Of a stretch of 36,494 nt of DNA, positions 33,508 to 36,494 are shown one piece after another. A program made the position numbers and the translations under genes. Position 1 is the first letter of the stretch. Each line of letters begins with the position of its first letter. The notes below the pieces were generated by a model, which was not told the origin of the DNA, made no database searches, and saw nothing but the letters and a program-made list of their open reading frames with translations. Source of the DNA: Parvibacter caecicola (GTDB lineage Bacteria > Actinomycetota > Coriobacteriia > Coriobacteriales > Eggerthellaceae); the NCBI RefSeq assembly GCF_003725335.1, contig NZ_QIBY01000022.1:1-36494 (forward strand). Reading direction: 5' to 3'.

Positions 33508-34676
33508 AGGTGATCCTCCCCTTCCGCTGCGGCGAAGTCGTGTTCCGGCAGCGCGTGCCACAGCGCCCGCGTGAACGGGTGGCGCAAAAGCTGCGGGTTG
33601 GCGAAGCTCTCCACCGATGTCTCTTCCACCACCGTGCCGTCCTTGAACACCGCCACCCGGTCGGCCACCTTGAGGGCCAGCTCGATGTCGTGGGTGATCA
33701 ACAGCACACCGGTGCCCTGGTTTGCCAGCGCGCGGAAATCCTCCATGGCCTTAAGGGCCAGCGGCAAATCCAGGCCGGGAGTGGGTTCGTCGGCCACCAC
33801 CAGCTGCGGCCGCGCCATCAGCGCGCAGCATAAAAGGATGCGCCGGGCCATGCCGCCGGAAAGCTGATGGGGGTACAGCCGGGCCACCCCCTCGTCCAGG
33901 CCGTAGCGGGCGAACAGCTGGCGACGGCGCTCGCAGCGCTCTTGGCGTTGGGCGCGGCTGCGCGCCTGGCCCTCCACCTGGGCCCCCACCCGCATCAGCG
34001 GGTCCAGGCTTTCCACCGACTGGGGCACGAAGGCAATACGGCTGCCGCGCAGCTGCGCCAGAGTTTCGGCGGTTTGCGGCTGGCCGTCGAACCAGATGCG
34101 CCCGTGCACGGTGGCATTGGGTTCGAACAGTCCCAAGATGGCATCCGCCAGCAGGGTTTTCCCTGAACCGGACGCCCCTACCACCGCCAGTATTTCCCCT
34201 TCGTGCACCGAAAGGCTGAGGCCGTGTATCACCGGCGTTTCCGCCTGCGATGCCTCGAAAAACCCTTCATCGGGCTTATAGGCGCGAAATGAGATGGAGA
34301 GGTCTTCCACCGTCAGCAGATGATGGTGGCCCGGATGCGCAGACTGGGGCCCATGGCTGTGATGGTGGTGGAACGAGTTGTCCTCATGGGGAGCATGGGG
34401 CACGTGGGGCGCATCCAACGGCGCTTCGGCATCGCTCGGCCGCCAGCCCGCAGACGCAATCGCGGCGCCGCCAGCCGTTGCCTCGCCAGCCGCCACTTCG
34501 CCAAACGCCTTTTCTCCAGCCGCCACTTTGCCATGCGCCTCTCCGACAGGCGCGTCTTCGCCAGCCGCCTCTTCACCTGCTGCCAACCCGGCAGCCGAAA
34601 TCGCCTCAAGCCCCTCATGCCGGGGAAGCTCGGAGCCGCCTTCGCGGCGGCGCATCGGTTCGCCCATCTTCGCCAC
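33498..34676 (-). CDS. Opp/Dpp/Nik-type ABC transporter ATPase (D subunit) with His-rich N-terminus
   Basis: 392 residues. The first ~115 are not ATPase: residues ~25-75 are Ala/Gly/Glu repeats (AAGEEAAGEDAPVGEAHGKV), then a His-rich stretch HHHHSHGPQSAHPGHHH at ~102-118. The ATPase follows: Walker A GASGSGKTLLADAIL, Q-loop FVPQSVESLDPLMR, signature LSGGMARRI, Walker B LVVADEPTPGLD, H-loop LLITHDIE. Such importers carry peptides, nickel or other metals; the His cluster suggests metal but is not proof. The start is GTG 34676, 3 nt after the permease stop; ATG 34667 is also possible. Operon: permease, this gene, then the F subunit. Confidence 0.9.
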   Translation of the reverse strand: MAKMGEPMRRREGGSELPRHEGLEAISAAGLAAGEEAAGEDAPVGEAHGKVAAGEKAFGEVAAGEATAGGAAIASAGWRPSDAEAPLDAPHVPHAPHEDNSFHHHHSHGPQSAHPGHHHLLTVEDLSISFRAYKPDEGFFEASQAETPVIHGLSLSVHEGEILAVVGASGSGKTLLADAILGLFEPNATVHGRIWFDGQPQTAETLAQLRGSRIAFVPQSVESLDPLMRVGAQVEGQARSRAQRQERCERRRQLFARYGLDEGVARLYPHQLSGGMARRILLCCALMARPQLVVADEPTPGLDLPLALKAMEDFRALANQGTGVLLITHDIELALKVADRVAVFKDGTVVEETSVESFANPQLLRHPFTRALWHALPEHDFAAAEGEDHLWR

Positions 34677-34679
34677 CCC

Positions 34680-35597
34680 CTATTCCTGAGTGGTCTGGGG
34701 GTCCAGCATGCGCCGAAGCCCCGAACCCACTGCATCGAACATCATCACCACGGCCACAAGGGCAATGCCGGGAAACACCGCCAGCCACCACATACCTGCC
34801 GAAAGATAGCCCATCGACTCGCTGAGGATGATGCCGATGGCCGGCATCTCCGGCGGCAAGCCGAAGCCCAGAAACGTGATGGCCGCCTCGTGCAGCACCG
34901 CGTGGGGGAACAGCAGCACCAGCCCCACGATGAACTGCGGCAACACGTAGGGCACCATGTGGCGCAGCGCCACCGCCAGCCGTCTCTCCCCCAGCCGGAA
35001 GGCCGTTTGCACGAAGTCGGACTGGCGGCACTGCAGAATCTCCGCCCGCAGCACGCGGGTAAGGCTGGGCCAGTGGGTTAGGGCCACGCCGACGGTGACG
35101 CCCCAAAACCCCTTGCCCAGGGCGTAGGAAATGAGAATGAGCAGCACGATATGGGGAATGCCCATCAGCAGATCAACCAGCCAGCTCACCACCGCGTCGG
35201 CTCGTTTGCCCCCCAGCGCGGCCCACGAAGCCAGCGCCAGCGCGATGACCGACGACGCCGCAGCAGCCCCCATGCCCACCAGAACGCTGGTGGAAAGGCC
35301 GGCCAGGGTACGCAGCAGCATGTCGCGCCCCATCCAGTCGGTGCCGAAGGGGTGCGCGGTCGATGGGGGCAGGTTTTTGGCGGCGAAGTTGGTGGCGGCC
35401 GCTTCCGGGCCCAGCACGATGCCGGCGATCACCACCGCCATTAGCGCCAACGCAGCAGCCAAGCACCCAGCCAGCGCCGCACGCCGGCCCGCCACTCGCC
35501 GCACAGCCGGCGCCTGCAGCACCGGTACGCGATCATCGTCCTCGAAACCAGCCACGACTGCCCCGCACGCGCCGTCTCCCAAGACCACGCTGGCCAT
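34680..35597 (-). CDS. Opp/Dpp/Nik-type ABC transporter permease (C subunit); start uncertain
   Basis: From ATG 35597 (AGGAG 7 nt upstream) the protein is 305 residues, the usual DppC/OppC length. TM1 is near residue 45 (LAGCLAAALALMAVVIAGIV). HPFGTDWMGRDMLLRTLAG and the EAA-type loop HEAAITFLGFGLPPEMPAIG are family marks, with six helices in total. It brings peptides or metal complexes across the membrane with the two ATPases that follow. The frame stays open with no stop to the right edge of the window (52 more codons beyond GTG 36338), so a fusion with 265 or more extra residues of repeats is possible. The B permease and binding protein are not in the window. Confidence 0.88.
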   Translation of the reverse strand: MASVVLGDGACGAVVAGFEDDDRVPVLQAPAVRRVAGRRAALAGCLAAALALMAVVIAGIVLGPEAAATNFAAKNLPPSTAHPFGTDWMGRDMLLRTLAGLSTSVLVGMGAAAASSVIALALASWAALGGKRADAVVSWLVDLLMGIPHIVLLILISYALGKGFWGVTVGVALTHWPSLTRVLRAEILQCRQSDFVQTAFRLGERRLAVALRHMVPYVLPQFIVGLVLLFPHAVLHEAAITFLGFGLPPEMPAIGIILSESMGYLSAGMWWLAVFPGIALVAVVMMFDAVGSGLRRMLDPQTTQE

Positions 35598-36337
35598 CGG
35601 CAGCTCCTGCGCATTCAGCTCCGCCGCCCGCAGCCCTGCAGTCCCAGGCGCGCCCTCTTTCAAACCAGCTACAGCAGTCCAGCTCTTACCGCCTTGCAAG
35701 CCAGTTACAGCAGTCCCGCACGCGCCATATTCCCACGGTGCCGTCTCTCCATGGCCGGATAACCCCGCTTGTCCGGACACGGGACGCGAGTCGGGGGCCT
35801 CGGGAGCCACCCGGGGGCATCCCTGGCCGGATAACCCCGCTTGTCCGGCCAGGGATGCCCCCGAACTCGGAATTCCAGCCATTTCTGCCGCCGGCTCCTC
35901 GGAAAAAGAGGCGTTTTTGCCCTCCGATAGCCCGTTTTGCCCGGACAACCCCGCTTGTCCGGGCACGGGGAAGCAGGCGGCGAAGTCCTGCGGGCGCAGG
36001 CTGTCCCTTTGGCCGGATAACCCCGCTTGTCCGGACGCTGGGGCGGAACCGTCTGCGCTCCGCATGCTAAAGCCATCTCCCTGGCAGGAATAGGCGGCCA
36101 GTTCCGCCAACGAGGGCGAACAGCTCGGAATATCAGCCTCATTTGCCACTGGGAGCTCGGAAAAACCGCAGCTTTTGTCACCTTCGCTGCCGCTTTGGCA
36201 GGAATAGGCGGCTAGTTCCGCCACGGAGGCCGAGCAGCTCGGAATATGGGCCATTTCTGGCAGCGAGCGCCCGGAAAAAGGCGGGTTCTTGCCATCCGAC
36301 TCGCACTCCTGGCGGAAATAGGTCCCTAGTTCCGCCA
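35541..36337 (-). repeat. modular array of short palindromic repeats upstream of, or in, the permease gene
   Basis: Seven register-related 22-nt modules start at 35755, 35827, 35941, 36013, 36085, 36199 and 36313. Steps are 72, 114, 72, 72, 114 and 114 nt. The first four are near identical palindromes (CCGGA...TCCGG around ACCCCGCTT); the last three are a second type (GGAATAGGCGG...AGTTCCG). The 92-nt linkers share GCTCGGAAT, GCC.ATTT and GGAAAAA blocks. A third family (AAACCAGC.AC near 35545, 35661 and 35697) lies nearer the permease. Translated on the minus strand they give SGQAGLSGQ and VAELAAYSCQ repeats. Confidence 0.8.
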
Positions 36338-36494
36338 CAGGCGTGCTACATGAGGGAGGATTGGGGCGGGAGCGGTCGGCATCGACGTCGCAGGCGCAGG
36401 CCTGAGCGTCCGCATCACGGGCGCGGATATCGTCGGCGCGAGTGTCCGCATCGCAATCGCAGGCGCGGGGGCGGAACGCACGGGGGGCGCAGGG
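36338..36494 (-). other. open frame continuing to the window edge
   Basis: The minus-strand frame of the permease has no stop here. It reads Ala/Asp/Arg/Cys-rich text (ACDCDADTRADDI) and then PPSCSTP directly before the first array unit, which matches the IPSCSAS piece of other units. Whether this is coding is not decided. Confidence 0.3.

Noticed and set aside
35740-36340. CRISPR-like array
   Set aside because: Repeat steps alternate between 72 and 114 nt, the longer linkers are themselves repeats, and no cas gene is present.

Overview
The window is high-GC bacterial chromosome, probably an anaerobic gut actinobacterium of the Coriobacteriia/Eggerthellaceae type. That assignment is an inference from base composition, a two-gene SufC-SufB iron-sulfur locus with no other suf gene, QueH-type queuosine synthesis, exported proteins with choline-binding-like repeats, and -10 boxes lying directly against start codons. 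No rRNA or tRNA gene was recognised.

Left part (1-7.0 kb): queH (cut by the window edge) and tgt diverge; both serve queuosine modification of tRNA. A 30-bp perfect inverted repeat follows tgt. Then come a ClpP-like protease, a VirD4/TraG-like ATPase without membrane segments and without any conjugation genes, and two overlapping unknown genes. All four point the same way.

Accessory part (7.2-14.3 kb): a membrane protein with a coiled-coil/Ala-rich tail, a 63-residue unknown, and two related exported proteins with 20-residue cell-wall-binding repeats. The first of these has an in-frame TGA in place of a conserved Trp; the second carries a transglutaminase-like domain. An MntA-HepT toxin-antitoxin pair and a small SF1 helicase follow. 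The helicase and the ClpP-like gene share an upstream 13-bp palindrome plus a downstream C-rich/ATAA element.

Housekeeping core (14.3-24.8 kb): a cold-shock protein; ruvC-ruvA-ruvB plus a small unknown gene; an SDR oxidoreductase; yebC; an M16C zinc metallopeptidase; and sufC-sufB.

Transport and envelope part (25-36.5 kb): an orphan amino-acid-binding lipoprotein with a long structured leader, comF, a membrane GT2 glycosyltransferase, a BrnQ transporter with a His-rich tail, an ABC exporter, and an Opp/Dpp/Nik-type importer (permease plus two ATPases; the rest lies beyond the right edge). Upstream of and possibly fused to the permease is a modular array of palindromic repeats whose spacings are all multiples of three, the most unusual structure in the window.

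All assignments come from reading motifs by eye; no database search was run.
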